DNA from: CAXBES01 sp963974915
GTDB taxonomy: Bacteria > Bacteroidota > Bacteroidia > Flavobacteriales > Flavobacteriaceae
DNA length: 64,000 bases
Reading direction: 5' to 3'
Assembly: GCA_963974915.1 (NCBI GenBank)
Contig: CAXBES010000003.1
Coordinates: 124,001-188,000, forward strand
Part shown: positions 25,543 to 35,147 of the stretch, one piece after another
Numbering within the stretch: position 1 is the stretch's first letter
Layout of the letters: every line of letters starts with the position of its first letter
Position numbers and translations under genes: made by a program
The notes under the pieces: generated by a model
The model's database searches: none
Told to the model about the DNA's origin: nothing
Seen by the model: only the letters and a program-made list of their open reading frames with translations

Positions 25543-26184
25543 ATGATCATGGTAAGAATTCTATGCATATTACTCATCCCAACGATACTTTTTTGCAGTG
25601 ATAAAAAAGACGATGAAATGGGGCAAGCAATAGTTAATTTAGATCCTCCAAACAATTTTGAAAATGTAGGTTGTCCTAATACAAATTATCCCAACTGGGA
25701 AAATTCTCCTTACGTACTTCCTTTTCCGGTAGGTAAAACATATAAGGTTAACCTTAGTCACTGTAGCGGATCGTATCACAGTCCGGGGCAGCCAGATCAA
25801 TTCGCAATAGATTTTGCAATGAATATAGGTGAATTGGTAACTGCTGCGAGAGCAGGGGTTGTTGCTCATATCGTGGAAAGCGGTGAAGATGGCGGATTTC
25901 CCAACAATTTGGTGGTCATCAAACATGACGATAATACTTTTGCCCAGTACATGCATTTAACAAATAACGGTGCAATCGTAGAAGTTGGAGACGTTGTTGT
26001 TAAAGGATCTCATTTAGGTTATAGTGGTGCAACAGGGCTTGCCGGTTATCCACATTTACATTTTGTAGTAACTCCTAACTCTTGGCAATATCCTTACACA
26101 TCCATTCCTTATAATTTCAGCAATACTAAGGCTAACCCAAAAAGTTTGGTCTCCGGTGATAGTTATAAAGCCGAACCGTACTAA
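25543..26184 (+). CDS. M23-family metallopeptidase, exported, copy 2
   Basis: The 213-residue protein is highly similar to copy 1 throughout: both share NWExSPYVLP, LSHCSGSYHS, AQYMHLT and YSGATGxAGYPHLHFVVT. Likely ligands are His79, Asp90, His171 and His173. The signal peptide ends ILFCSDKK. The Phe before Cys18 is poor for a lipobox, so lipidation is less certain than in copy 1. It lies 4 bases after copy 1, so the pair arose by tandem duplication and is cotranscribed. Confidence 0.85.
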   Translation: MIMVRILCILLIPTILFCSDKKDDEMGQAIVNLDPPNNFENVGCPNTNYPNWENSPYVLPFPVGKTYKVNLSHCSGSYHSPGQPDQFAIDFAMNIGELVTAARAGVVAHIVESGEDGGFPNNLVVIKHDDNTFAQYMHLTNNGAIVEVGDVVVKGSHLGYSGATGLAGYPHLHFVVTPNSWQYPYTSIPYNFSNTKANPKSLVSGDSYKAEPY

Positions 26185-26252
26185 TATTTTATTCTGAAAA
26201 AACTTCAGTAAAAAAACAAACTTTTGAGTATTTTAGTACAAATTACTGCACT

Positions 26253-27584
26253 ATGAAATTGCTTTCTTTCGTTATTTTTTGCTTCATCTCCTACACTGGT
26301 TTTTCTCAAACTGATATGAGAATTTACGATATTATCAATTCGGTTTCTTCGGAAAGAATTGAAGCAGATATAACGAAACTCGCAGGATTTGGCACCCGAA
26401 ATACATTTAGTGACACACTTAGCAATACCCGAGGAATAGGAGCCGCTCGCCGGTGGATCAAATCTGAATTTGAAAGTATTTCTGAAGCCTGTAATAATTG
26501 CTTAAATGTATTCTATCAAAAGGATCTAGTGAAAGCCGAAGGCAACAGACGGATTCCAATGGATACATGGATCGTGAATGTAGCTGCTGTGCAAAAAGGT
26601 ACCAAATATCCCAATCGCTATATCATTATGAGTGGTGATATCGATTCCAGAAATAGTGACGGAAGTGACTTCACAATAGACGCGCCGGGGGCAAATGATA
26701 ATGCCAGTGGAATGGCAGGAGCCATTGAAGCTGCCAGAGTCTTGTCTAAATACAAATTCGAAAGCAGCATAGTCTATTTAGGTTTAAGCGGAGAAGAACA
26801 AGGCCTATTTGGTGGAAAAGGTTTCGCCGAATATGCCAAAACACAAGGCTGGGAAATTATAGGAGTTCTCAACAATGATATGATTGGAAATATCGAAGGT
26901 GTTGACGGAGTTATCAGCAATGTAGATTTCAGGATCTTTAGTGAACCTGTTCCTCCCACCGAAACGGAACGTGAGCGAAATGCCAGACGATTTTATGGTG
27001 GAGAAGTTGATGGCATATCTCGTCAGTTGGCTCGTTATGTGTATAAAACGACTAAAACTTATATGCCCGAAATGAACCCTATGCTAATTTATCGTTTAGA
27101 CCGCTTTGGAAGAGGCGGACACCACAGACCTTTTAATGATCTCGGATATGCGGGAATTAGAATAATGGAAGCTCACGAGAATTACACCCAACAACATCAA
27201 GATATTCGCACAGAAAATGGTATTGAGTACGGCGATAAGTTAAAGTTCGTCAATTTCAACTACGCCAAAAAATTAACTGCAGTTAACGCGATCAATATGG
27301 CTAGTCTTGCCTGGGCACCTCCTTCTCCAAAAAATGTGAGCATTGGCGGTATCGTGGAGCCTTCAGTTAAGTTGAAATGGGACAAGGTGGATGGCGCCGA
27401 GAGCTATAAAATATACTGGCGGGACACAACCTCCCCAACTTGGGATCACAGTAGAAATGTAGGAAATATTTCAGAATTCACATTAGAAGGCATCGTTATT
27501 GATAATTATTTCTTCGGCGTAGCTGCCGTTGGAAAGGATGGTCATGAAAGTGTTGTCGTATTTCCTAATTCCACATTTAGATAA
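26253..27584 (+). CDS. M28-family exported peptidase with C-terminal FN3-like domain
   Basis: The 443-residue protein has a signal peptide at 1-18 (GFSQ). The M28 aminopeptidase core shows APGANDNASGMAGAIEAARV, SGEEQGLFGGKGFAE and LNNDMIGN. The first motif, GHYDS in most members, reads SGDIDSR here, so the usual histidine zinc ligand is an aspartate. Residues about 355-443 form a fibronectin type III-like domain (SVKLKWDKVDGAESYKIYWR). It probably trims peptides outside the cell and may work with the M1 peptidase 5 bases downstream. Confidence 0.85.
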   Translation: MKLLSFVIFCFISYTGFSQTDMRIYDIINSVSSERIEADITKLAGFGTRNTFSDTLSNTRGIGAARRWIKSEFESISEACNNCLNVFYQKDLVKAEGNRRIPMDTWIVNVAAVQKGTKYPNRYIIMSGDIDSRNSDGSDFTIDAPGANDNASGMAGAIEAARVLSKYKFESSIVYLGLSGEEQGLFGGKGFAEYAKTQGWEIIGVLNNDMIGNIEGVDGVISNVDFRIFSEPVPPTETERERNARRFYGGEVDGISRQLARYVYKTTKTYMPEMNPMLIYRLDRFGRGGHHRPFNDLGYAGIRIMEAHENYTQQHQDIRTENGIEYGDKLKFVNFNYAKKLTAVNAINMASLAWAPPSPKNVSIGGIVEPSVKLKWDKVDGAESYKIYWRDTTSPTWDHSRNVGNISEFTLEGIVIDNYFFGVAAVGKDGHESVVVFPNSTFR

Positions 27585-27589
27585 AGCAC

Positions 27590-29215
27590 ATGAGAAAATT
27601 TGTAACCTCGCTCTTTTCAATAATTATATGTTTTACCGCCTGCGCACAAGAGTTTTCGAAAGCAGATGAACTTCGAGGGTCTATCACTCCGGAAAGGGCC
27701 TGGTGGGATCTTACCTATTACGATCTAAAAGTTGAAGTAGATCCTGAAAAAAAATTCATCGAGGGTAGTAATACTATTACCTATACTGTATTAAATTCTG
27801 AAAAGGTAATGCAAATAGACCTGCAGGAACCTATGAGTATCGATAAAGTTACGCAAAATGGTAAATCGCTGAAGGTAAAATCTAAAGGTGCGGCACATTT
27901 CATAAAACTGCATAAAAAACAGAACAAAGGAGAATCTAACACCCTAACCGTTTTCTTTTCCGGAAAACCCAGAGAAGCTAAAAATCCGCCGTGGGACGGG
28001 GGTTTCTCCTGGAAAAAGGATAGCAATGGAAATCACTTTATCGCAACATCAAATCAAGGAATTGGTGCAAGTATTTGGTGGCCAAATAAGGATCATGCCT
28101 ACGACGAACCTGATAATGGTATGCTAATTTCCATCACTACACCAAATGATCTAATGGACGTCTCTAATGGTAGGTTAGTAGAAGAAATAGATAACGGAAA
28201 AACCAAAACCTGGGTTTGGAAAGTAGTTAATCCAATTAATAATTATGGGGTTAACATCAATATTGGTGACTATGTCAACTTTGGAGAAAAATTTGAAGGA
28301 CTCAACGGAGATCTCGATATAGATTATTACGTGCTTCGTGAAAATGAAGAAAAAGCAAAAGAACACTTTGAGCAGGTGCCATTAATGATTCGTGCCTTCG
28401 AATACTGGTTTGGCCCCTATCCCTTTTACGAAGATAGTTTTAAACTCGTAGAAGTTCCTTATCTGGGTATGGAACATCAAAGTAGTGTTACCTACGGAAA
28501 TCAATATCAAAACGGTTACTTAGGAAGAGACCTTTCAGGTACCGGATGGGGTTTAAGATTTGATTTTATCATAGTTCATGAAGGAGGTCATGAATGGTTT
28601 GCTAATAACATTACCCATATAGACGTTGCCGATATGTGGATTCATGAAGGTTTTACTGCCTATTCTGAAAGTCTTTATATTAATTATCATTTTAGTAAAG
28701 AAGCTGCTAGTGAATATGTTATAGGAACTAGAAAACTTATACAAAACGACCGACCCATTATTGGCGTTTACAATGTTCATAACGAAGGTAGCGGGGATAT
28801 GTATTACAAAGGTGCCAATATCTTGCATACCCTACGGCAACTCATTGAAGATGATAAGAAATGGAGAAATCTCTTACGCGGACTTAACAAAGATTTCTAT
28901 CATCAAACAGTTTCAAGTAAACAAGTTGAAGAATACATTAGCAGTGATAGCGGAATCGATCTAACCGAATTTTGGGAGCAGTACCTACGTACCACCATGG
29001 TACCAAAAATTGAATATAAAGTCGAGGCTAACGAACTTTCTTTTAGATATACCAATATCATTGAAGGGTTTGACATGCCCGTGATCGCCGTAATTAACGG
29101 AAAAGAAGAATGGATCTATCCTAATTCCGAATGGAAATTAAAGGAAAACATCGGTGATATTAAGTCGGTATTCATAAAACCCGATTTCTATGTTGAAACA
29201 GAAGAAGTCAATTAA
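27590..29215 (+). CDS. M1-family metallopeptidase (aminopeptidase N-like), exported
   Basis: The 541-residue protein has a signal peptide ending TACAQ. The zinc site HEGGH at 330-334 plus Glu353 in WIHEGF is complete. The exopeptidase motif is GMEHQSS rather than GAMEN. An N-terminal beta domain (residues 40-230) binds the substrate N-terminus. The protein lacks the long C-terminal helical domain of E. coli PepN and so resembles the shorter leukotriene A4 hydrolase-like enzymes. It follows the M28 gene after 5 bases, and the two are probably cotranscribed. Confidence 0.9.
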   Translation: MRKFVTSLFSIIICFTACAQEFSKADELRGSITPERAWWDLTYYDLKVEVDPEKKFIEGSNTITYTVLNSEKVMQIDLQEPMSIDKVTQNGKSLKVKSKGAAHFIKLHKKQNKGESNTLTVFFSGKPREAKNPPWDGGFSWKKDSNGNHFIATSNQGIGASIWWPNKDHAYDEPDNGMLISITTPNDLMDVSNGRLVEEIDNGKTKTWVWKVVNPINNYGVNINIGDYVNFGEKFEGLNGDLDIDYYVLRENEEKAKEHFEQVPLMIRAFEYWFGPYPFYEDSFKLVEVPYLGMEHQSSVTYGNQYQNGYLGRDLSGTGWGLRFDFIIVHEGGHEWFANNITHIDVADMWIHEGFTAYSESLYINYHFSKEAASEYVIGTRKLIQNDRPIIGVYNVHNEGSGDMYYKGANILHTLRQLIEDDKKWRNLLRGLNKDFYHQTVSSKQVEEYISSDSGIDLTEFWEQYLRTTMVPKIEYKVEANELSFRYTNIIEGFDMPVIAVINGKEEWIYPNSEWKLKENIGDIKSVFIKPDFYVETEEVN

Positions 29216-29244
29216 TTACCGTAGAATATTTAAACCTTCAGCTA

Positions 29245-29814
29245 ATGGAAAAACCGCAATTATACTTTCCTCGGGATATCGAATGGAGAGATTGGTTGCA
29301 CGATAACCATCTAATTTACCCACAAGGCGTTTTGCTTATTTTTTATAAACTGGAAACCAATATTCCAACGATGCGCTGGGAAGAAGCCGTAAAGGTGGCA
29401 CTTTGTTACGGTTGGATTGATAGCACCGTAAGGAGTCTTGGAAACGGTAAACGTCATCAGTATTTTTGTCCGCGCAATCCAAAGAGCAACTGGAGCGCAT
29501 TAAATAAACGGCATATTGCAGAATTAGAAAACGACGGATTAATACATGAGAGTGGTTGGGATGCAATTAAGATCGCCAAACAAGCCGGAACCTGGAATGC
29601 GATGGATGATGTTGAAAACTTGGTGATTCCGAAGGAACTAAAAAAAGCTTTCAAAAATAATCCCGATGCCTTCAAAAACTATCAAAATTTTTCACCGGGA
29701 TATCAAAAAAGTTACTTAAGCTGGTTTTATCAGGCAAAACGTGAAGAAACACGTGTGAAACGGATTGTTACCATCATCAAACTTTGCGAAGCAAATATCA
29801 AGTCTAGACCCTGA
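29245..29814 (+). CDS. YdeI/OmpD-associated family protein
   Basis: The 189-residue cytosolic protein has the family hallmarks WRDWLHDNH, VALCYGWIDSTVRSL, YFCPRNPKSNWSALNKRH and the C-terminal FSPGYQKSYLSWFYQAKREE. YdeI-type proteins are linked to resistance to antimicrobial peptides in some bacteria, but the biochemical role is unknown. A second, differently built family member lies at 47731-48225. Confidence 0.88.
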   Translation: MEKPQLYFPRDIEWRDWLHDNHLIYPQGVLLIFYKLETNIPTMRWEEAVKVALCYGWIDSTVRSLGNGKRHQYFCPRNPKSNWSALNKRHIAELENDGLIHESGWDAIKIAKQAGTWNAMDDVENLVIPKELKKAFKNNPDAFKNYQNFSPGYQKSYLSWFYQAKREETRVKRIVTIIKLCEANIKSRP

Positions 29815-29863
29815 AATACGAAGAATAACGCTATATTTAGCCAACCAATTAAATTTATCAATT

Positions 29864-32800
29864 ATGCGAATTTTCTGCACACTATTCGTACTGTTATGTA
29901 CGCTCAACACTTACGCACAAAAAAAGAAAAATAAAAAAACAGAAGAAACTAAATGGAACGTCGCCCAACCGGGAGATGATTTCAAATATAAAACACATTC
30001 TTTTAGCACTAACGAGGGTACCTGGATGAACCTGGATGTGAGTCCTAACGGGCAAACCATCGTTTTTGATATGCTCGGAGATATTTACACTATTCCTATT
30101 ACAGGTGGAAAAGCAAAAATACTTCGGAAAGGTATTCCTTTTGAAGTACAACCGCGTTTTAGCCCTGACGGTTCAAAAATTTCCTTTACGAGTGATGCAG
30201 GCGGTGGGGATAACATCTGGGTGATGAACGCAGACGGTAGCGATGCAAAGCAAGTTACTAAGGAAGACTTTAGACTTTTGAACAATGCTGTGTGGATGCC
30301 GGACGGTGATTATTTAGTGGCAAGAAAACACTTCACTTCCGGGAGAAGTTTAGGTGCAGGTGAAATGTGGCAGTATCATAGAACCGGTGGTAGTGGGATA
30401 CAGTTAACCGAGCGGAAGAACGATCAGCAGGACGTGAATGAGCCTTTTATTACTTCAGACGGAAAGTATTTATACTACAGTGAAGATATGTATCCGGGTG
30501 GTTTCTTTCAGTACAACAAAGATCCTAACAGTCAGATCTATGTGATTAAACGCTATAGTTTTGAAGACGGAGATACCGAAACAATTACCGGTGGTCCGGG
30601 AGGTGCTGCGCGTCCAACGGTTTCGCCCGACGGCAAAAAGCTTGCATTCGTAAAAAGAGTACGCGAGAAAAGTGTGCTGTATATGCGTGATCTAGACACC
30701 GGGGAAGAATGGCCTATATACGACGGTTTAAATAAAGACCAGCAGGAGGCATGGGCAATTTTTGGTGTATATCCCAACTTCGATTGGATGCCGAACAATA
30801 AAGAAATCGTGTTCTGGAGTGGTGGAAAGATCCAGAAGATCGACACCGAATCATTAGCTATCACTAATATTCCCTTTACAGCCGATGTGAATATCGATAT
30901 CGCAGAGACCGTTCATTTTAATAATCCAATTGAGAAAGAAAGCTTCACTCCAAAAGTAATTAGACATGCAGTTACTTCTCCTAATGGAAATTTTCTTATC
31001 TTTAACGCACTCGGTCAATTATGGAAGAAAGATCTTCCTAATGGCACACCAACAAGACTAACAAACGGCACCGATTTCGAATTCGAGCCGGCCTTCTCCC
31101 CAGATGGAAACAACATTGTTTTCGTGAGCTGGAATGACCTAGAAAAAGGTGCCATTTTTAAGGTACCTGCAACCGGTGGCACCCCACAAAAACTTACTTC
31201 AGAAAAAGGAATTTACAGAACACCTTCTTATTCCCCCAACGGACAAACCATAGTTTTCAGAAAAGAAGATGGAAACAGAGATCAAGGTTTTTCCTTTACC
31301 AACAACCCCGGAATCTATACGATGTCTGCAAATGGAGCCAATGAAAAATTCGTAACAGACAATGGTGAAAATCCTGTATTTACTAAAGATGGTAAGCGCA
31401 TTTTTCTTCAAACGGGAGGTACTTACTTCGGAAACTTAACCAAAAGTCTGATAAGTGTTAACTTAAACGGAGATGACGAAAAGACTCATATTAAGTCTAA
31501 ATATGCCAACCGATTAGTTCCAAGCCCGGATAATAAATGGATCGCTTTTACAAACCTTCATAAGGTCTATGTTGCTCCTCTGGTAATGAACGGACAGACC
31601 CTAGACCTAGACAACAATAGTAAATCGGTTCCCGTGTCGCAAATCGCCAAAGATGCCGGTATCAATATTCATTGGTCACCTAATAGTCAAAAGATCATGT
31701 GGACCTTGGGAGATGAGTATTTTAGTAATATGCTAAGGGATCGTTTTACCTTTTTACCGGGTTCTTCGGAAACCGTTCCGGAAATGACCATTTCAGGTAC
31801 AAAGATTGGACTAACGGCTCCGGTAGATAAACCTTCCGGAAGAATAGCTTTTTCGAATGCGCGAATCATTACTATGAATGGCGACGAGGTGATCGAAGAT
31901 GGAACCATTATCATAAAGGATAATATCATTGAAAAGATTGGAAAATCTTCGGAAACTCCTATTCCTTCCGATGCGAAAATATATGGCGCTCTTGGGAAAA
32001 CCATCATGCCCGGAATGGTCGATGCCCATGCACATGTGGGTGCATTTCGTTACGGACTTACCACACAGCAAAATTGGCAGTTTATGGCAAATCTGGCGTT
32101 TGGTGTTACCACCTCCCACGATCCTTCGGCAAATACTGAAACCGTATTCTCTCTCTCAGAATTACAAAAAGCAGGGAAATTAGTAGGACCACGCCTCTAC
32201 TCTACCGGATTTATACTTTATGGAGCCGATGGTGACTTTAAAGCGGTAATTAACAACTTAGAAGACGCACGGAGCAGTATAAGACGAACGAAGGCATTTG
32301 GTGCGAAAAGTGTAAAAAGTTATAATCAGCCGCGCCGAGAGCAGCGACAGCAGGTAATGCAAGCCGCACGTGAGCAGGGAATTAATGTTGTTCCCGAAGG
32401 TGGATCCACTTTCTATCATAACCTCACCATGGTGATTGACGGCCACACAGGTGTAGAACACAATATCCCGGTTGCACCGGTATATAAGGACGTTCTGGAA
32501 CTTTGGGGCACAAGTAATTCGGGTTATACACCAACCCTTATTGTAAATTACGGCGGCCTGAACGGGGAAATGTATTATTACCAACGCGATAATGTTTGGG
32601 AAAATGAAAAGCTACTAACCTTTACCCCTCGGGCTATTATCGATAGCAGATCACGACATAGAACTATGGTACCTGCGAAAGAATATGAGAACGGACATAT
32701 TTTAGTTTCCGAAACAGCAAAAGCCTTAAGTGATGCAGGTGTTAAAGTAAATATGGGCGCACACGGACAATTACAAGGTCTGGGAGCACATTGGGAGACT

Positions 32801-33160
32801 TGGATGTTGGCATCGGGTGGAATGAGCAATCTTGAGGCGCTTAAAGCCGCCACGATAAATTCGGCTGAGTATATAGGAGCAGGAAATGATATAGGTTCTC
32901 TGGAAGTTGGTAAAATGGCAGATCTTTTGGTACTTACCGATAACCCTTTGGAAAATATTGAAAATACTCAGTCCATCGAAAAGGTTATGATCAACGGACG
33001 CCTTTACGACGCAAATACACTAAACGAGGAAGGAAATTATGATGTAAAGCGCAAACCCTTTTACTGGGAGTTAACGAAATACGACCAGGCATTCCCGTGG
33101 CATGAGGAAACACAAGGATTTATGGATGGCGGTTGCGGCTGTCATTTAGGACACCAATAA
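29864..33160 (+). CDS. Exported TolB-like propeller/amidohydrolase fusion
   Basis: The 1098-residue protein has a signal peptide at 1-18 (NTYAQ). Residues about 40-640 hold TolB/WD40-type blades (SPNGQTIVFDMLGDIYTIP, SPDGSKISFTSDAGGGDNIW). Residues about 660-1060 are an amidohydrolase with HxH at His722/His724 (GMVDAHAHVG), later histidines in DGHTGVEHNI and GAHGQ, and EVGKMADLLVL. Family members hydrolyse cyclic amides or dipeptides such as prolidase-type substrates. The frame extends 33 codons upstream into the YdeI gene, so I start at ATG 29864. The last residues GGCGCHLGHQ form an unusual Cys/His tail. Confidence 0.88.
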   Translation: MRIFCTLFVLLCTLNTYAQKKKNKKTEETKWNVAQPGDDFKYKTHSFSTNEGTWMNLDVSPNGQTIVFDMLGDIYTIPITGGKAKILRKGIPFEVQPRFSPDGSKISFTSDAGGGDNIWVMNADGSDAKQVTKEDFRLLNNAVWMPDGDYLVARKHFTSGRSLGAGEMWQYHRTGGSGIQLTERKNDQQDVNEPFITSDGKYLYYSEDMYPGGFFQYNKDPNSQIYVIKRYSFEDGDTETITGGPGGAARPTVSPDGKKLAFVKRVREKSVLYMRDLDTGEEWPIYDGLNKDQQEAWAIFGVYPNFDWMPNNKEIVFWSGGKIQKIDTESLAITNIPFTADVNIDIAETVHFNNPIEKESFTPKVIRHAVTSPNGNFLIFNALGQLWKKDLPNGTPTRLTNGTDFEFEPAFSPDGNNIVFVSWNDLEKGAIFKVPATGGTPQKLTSEKGIYRTPSYSPNGQTIVFRKEDGNRDQGFSFTNNPGIYTMSANGANEKFVTDNGENPVFTKDGKRIFLQTGGTYFGNLTKSLISVNLNGDDEKTHIKSKYANRLVPSPDNKWIAFTNLHKVYVAPLVMNGQTLDLDNNSKSVPVSQIAKDAGINIHWSPNSQKIMWTLGDEYFSNMLRDRFTFLPGSSETVPEMTISGTKIGLTAPVDKPSGRIAFSNARIITMNGDEVIEDGTIIIKDNIIEKIGKSSETPIPSDAKIYGALGKTIMPGMVDAHAHVGAFRYGLTTQQNWQFMANLAFGVTTSHDPSANTETVFSLSELQKAGKLVGPRLYSTGFILYGADGDFKAVINNLEDARSSIRRTKAFGAKSVKSYNQPRREQRQQVMQAAREQGINVVPEGGSTFYHNLTMVIDGHTGVEHNIPVAPVYKDVLELWGTSNSGYTPTLIVNYGGLNGEMYYYQRDNVWENEKLLTFTPRAIIDSRSRHRTMVPAKEYENGHILVSETAKALSDAGVKVNMGAHGQLQGLGAHWETWMLASGGMSNLEALKAATINSAEYIGAGNDIGSLEVGKMADLLVLTDNPLENIENTQSIEKVMINGRLYDANTLNEEGNYDVKRKPFYWELTKYDQAFPWHEETQGFMDGGCGCHLGHQ

Positions 33161-33202
33161 TTTTTTCAGGGAACTGTAGGTTGCCGGTAACTAAAATGTA
33201 GT

Positions 33203-33514
33203 ATGAATATTCGCGCCTATTGGCAATTTTATAAAGAAGTGCTTCCGTTTATTCTTGTTTTTACACTTTTGAGTAAAATTATCTTCGGAAACATTTCTGC
33301 CATGGTAGTCTTCCTGCTAGTTGGAGTCGTTATCGGTTTTTTAGCCTTTTCCCTTCTGAAGAAAGAACAGTTTTATTTTTATTACAATTTGGGAATTACC
33401 AAATGGAAATTATTTAAGACCGTTTTCGTGATCAATTTAATAGTGGGTTCCCCTATCGTAATTGTTTTATTAATACTAAGTTCTTTTTTATTTGGCAATT
33501 CTTCAGTTATATAA
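33203..33514 (+). CDS. Small membrane protein coupled to the ABC ATPase
   Basis: The 103-residue protein has three hydrophobic segments (about 13-27, 32-50 and 73-97). It is not recognised by sequence. It overlaps the start of the following ATPase gene by 23 bases, so the two are translationally linked and the protein may be part of its membrane unit. At three helices it is smaller than a normal ABC permease. Confidence 0.65.
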   Translation: MNIRAYWQFYKEVLPFILVFTLLSKIIFGNISAMVVFLLVGVVIGFLAFSLLKKEQFYFYYNLGITKWKLFKTVFVINLIVGSPIVIVLLILSSFLFGNSSVI

Positions 33515-34157
33515 CGCTTCAAAGTCTTTCGGAAATAAGGAAGTATTAAACAAGGTTCACTTTACATGTGAAACAGGGGAAGTACTCGGGATCTTTGGCC
33601 GGAATGGTTCCGGAAAGTCAACCCTGCTAAAAATGATATTCGGGGTGGTACCTTCCAACAATATAAAAATGACTATCGATAATACACTCTTAAATCCCTT
33701 AGAGGTTATAGCCGATAAAAGAATTGCTTATTTACCGCAGGTCCCATTTTTACCTAAGAACAGAAAGGTTCATGATATCATACCTATTTATTTTTCTTCG
33801 GAAGAAAAACAGGATTCGGTGTTTTATGATCCTGTTATTGCTAAAATAAGTTCCAGAAGAGTTGGAGAACTATCTATGGGAGAGTTAAAGTATTTCGAGG
33901 TAGTTTTAATAGGCAATTTAGATCATGATTTTTTACTACTGGACGAACCCTTTTCTATGGTAGAACCCATCGAGAAAGAAGCCTTAAAGAATTTTCTGCT
34001 TCAGAAGAAAGAAACAAAAGGGTTGATCATTACAGATCATTATTACTATGATGTGATGGATATTTCAACTAAAAACATAATAATTAAAGATAGAGTTTCT
34101 CACGAGGTACATGGAAAAGAGGATCTAAAAAAGTTTAAATATCTATCAGAACGTTAG
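33492..34157 (+). CDS. ABC transporter ATP-binding protein with altered signature
   Basis: The 221-residue protein has Walker A GRNGSGKST near 36-44 and Walker B LLLDEP near 153-158. The signature motif, LSGGQ in most, reads LSMGE, which is unusual and may lower or alter ATP use. The start is TTG 33492 inside the preceding membrane gene; no ATG fits before the first beta strand. A full permease is not encoded nearby. Confidence 0.85.
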   Translation: MAILQLYNASKSFGNKEVLNKVHFTCETGEVLGIFGRNGSGKSTLLKMIFGVVPSNNIKMTIDNTLLNPLEVIADKRIAYLPQVPFLPKNRKVHDIIPIYFSSEEKQDSVFYDPVIAKISSRRVGELSMGELKYFEVVLIGNLDHDFLLLDEPFSMVEPIEKEALKNFLLQKKETKGLIITDHYYYDVMDISTKNIIIKDRVSHEVHGKEDLKKFKYLSER

Positions 34158-34248
34158 ATGCCAAAAGAGAATTGATCGATCCAACAAGATAACATTCTCA
34201 GGTCATCCGGACTTGAAACTTGAGGATTCAAAAAGATTAAATAAAAAA

Positions 34249-34272
34249 AAGACCCCAATTGCTTGGGGTCTT
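34249..34272 (-). terminator. Terminator of the fasciclin gene
   Basis: A 10-bp perfect stem AAGACCCCAA/TTGGGGTCTT with loop GCAA runs into eight T on the minus strand. It also lies 91 bases past the stop of the convergent ABC ATPase gene and may serve both. Confidence 0.85.
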
Positions 34273-34305
34273 CTTCATTAATCAACTTAATAACTAACCA
34301 AATTA

Positions 34306-34932
34306 TTAACTCTTCGGCATAACTACTTTATCAATTCCGTGGATCACTCCGTTTGAAGCATCAACATCGGTCATTATTACAGTAGCTTTCCCACCTTTTG
34401 TATCTTCAATTACAACTTTATCGTCTTTTAAAGAAAGGACAAGGTTATCACCTTGCAAAGTGGTTACCGTATATTTATTATTGTTATCATTTATGGCTTT
34501 GATCACATCAGCAGCTTTCCACTCTCCTGAAACAACATGATACTTCAATAGATTTTGAAGCGATTCTTTGTTTTCAGGCTTAAGCAGGTTTTCTAAGGTA
34601 GCTGAAGGAACAGCAGCAAAAGCATCATTTGTTGGTGCAAAAACTGTGTATTCACCTTCTTCCATAAATGTCTGAGCTAAATCTGCACTTTTCAAGGCTG
34701 AAACTAAAGTAGAGAAATTTTCATTACCCATTGCGATAGACGCAATCGTATTTTTCTCGAACTCCATTTTAGTCGCCATGGCCTCTTCTTCGGCAACACG
34801 TTTAGCTTCCATTTCCATTTTCTCAGCTTCAGCTAGTGCTTCAGCCTCTTTTTTCTTATCATCATTACAAGACACAAAAAGTAGTCCTGCCAGGGATAAT
34901 GACAATAACATTGTTTTAAAATTCACTTTCAT
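34306..34932 (-). CDS. Fasciclin-domain lipoprotein
   Basis: The 208-residue lipoprotein (LLFVSC) has an alanine/glutamate-rich coiled linker (about 26-62, EAEALAEAEKMEMEAKRVAE) and one fasciclin (FAS1) domain with the hallmark boxes FAPTNDAFAAVP and the C-terminal NGVIHGIDKVVMP. FAS1 domains mediate adhesion or protein contacts at the surface. I start at minus-strand ATG 34932, because the longer frame opens at 34956 inside the -7 box at 34954-34961. Confidence 0.9.
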   Translation of the reverse strand: MKVNFKTMLLSLSLAGLLFVSCNDDKKKEAEALAEAEKMEMEAKRVAEEEAMATKMEFEKNTIASIAMGNENFSTLVSALKSADLAQTFMEEGEYTVFAPTNDAFAAVPSATLENLLKPENKESLQNLLKYHVVSGEWKAADVIKAINDNNNKYTVTTLQGDNLVLSLKDDKVVIEDTKGGKATVIMTDVDASNGVIHGIDKVVMPKS

Positions 34933-34953
34933 AACGTTGGGTTTTATTTGCAA

Positions 34954-34961
34954 CAAATATA
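34954..34961 (-). promoter_or_regulatory. -7 promoter element of the fasciclin gene
   Basis: On the minus strand TATATTTG fits TAnnTTTG and lies 21 bases before ATG 34932. Confidence 0.55.
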
Positions 34962-35147
34962 TTGTATGATATGTGAAGGTTTTGCCAAAAGCGATTAATG
35001 TTTAGTTAAATATGTCCTTAATCCCTGATTTTGTGTTAAATAACGAAAACACAGATTGATTCCATCTTTAATATTAGCTATGTAAAAATCAGGTCGGTTA
35101 AAATTTGTACCTTTAGAACATTAACAACAATAAAACATTAGATTAAA

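Noticed and set aside
29765..29863. Upstream extension of the TolB-amidohydrolase gene
   Set aside because: It would overlap the YdeI gene and place 33 residues before a clear signal peptide that starts at ATG 29864.
34933..34956. Upstream start of the fasciclin gene
   Set aside because: The codon lies inside the -7 promoter box at 34954-34961, so the transcript would not contain it.
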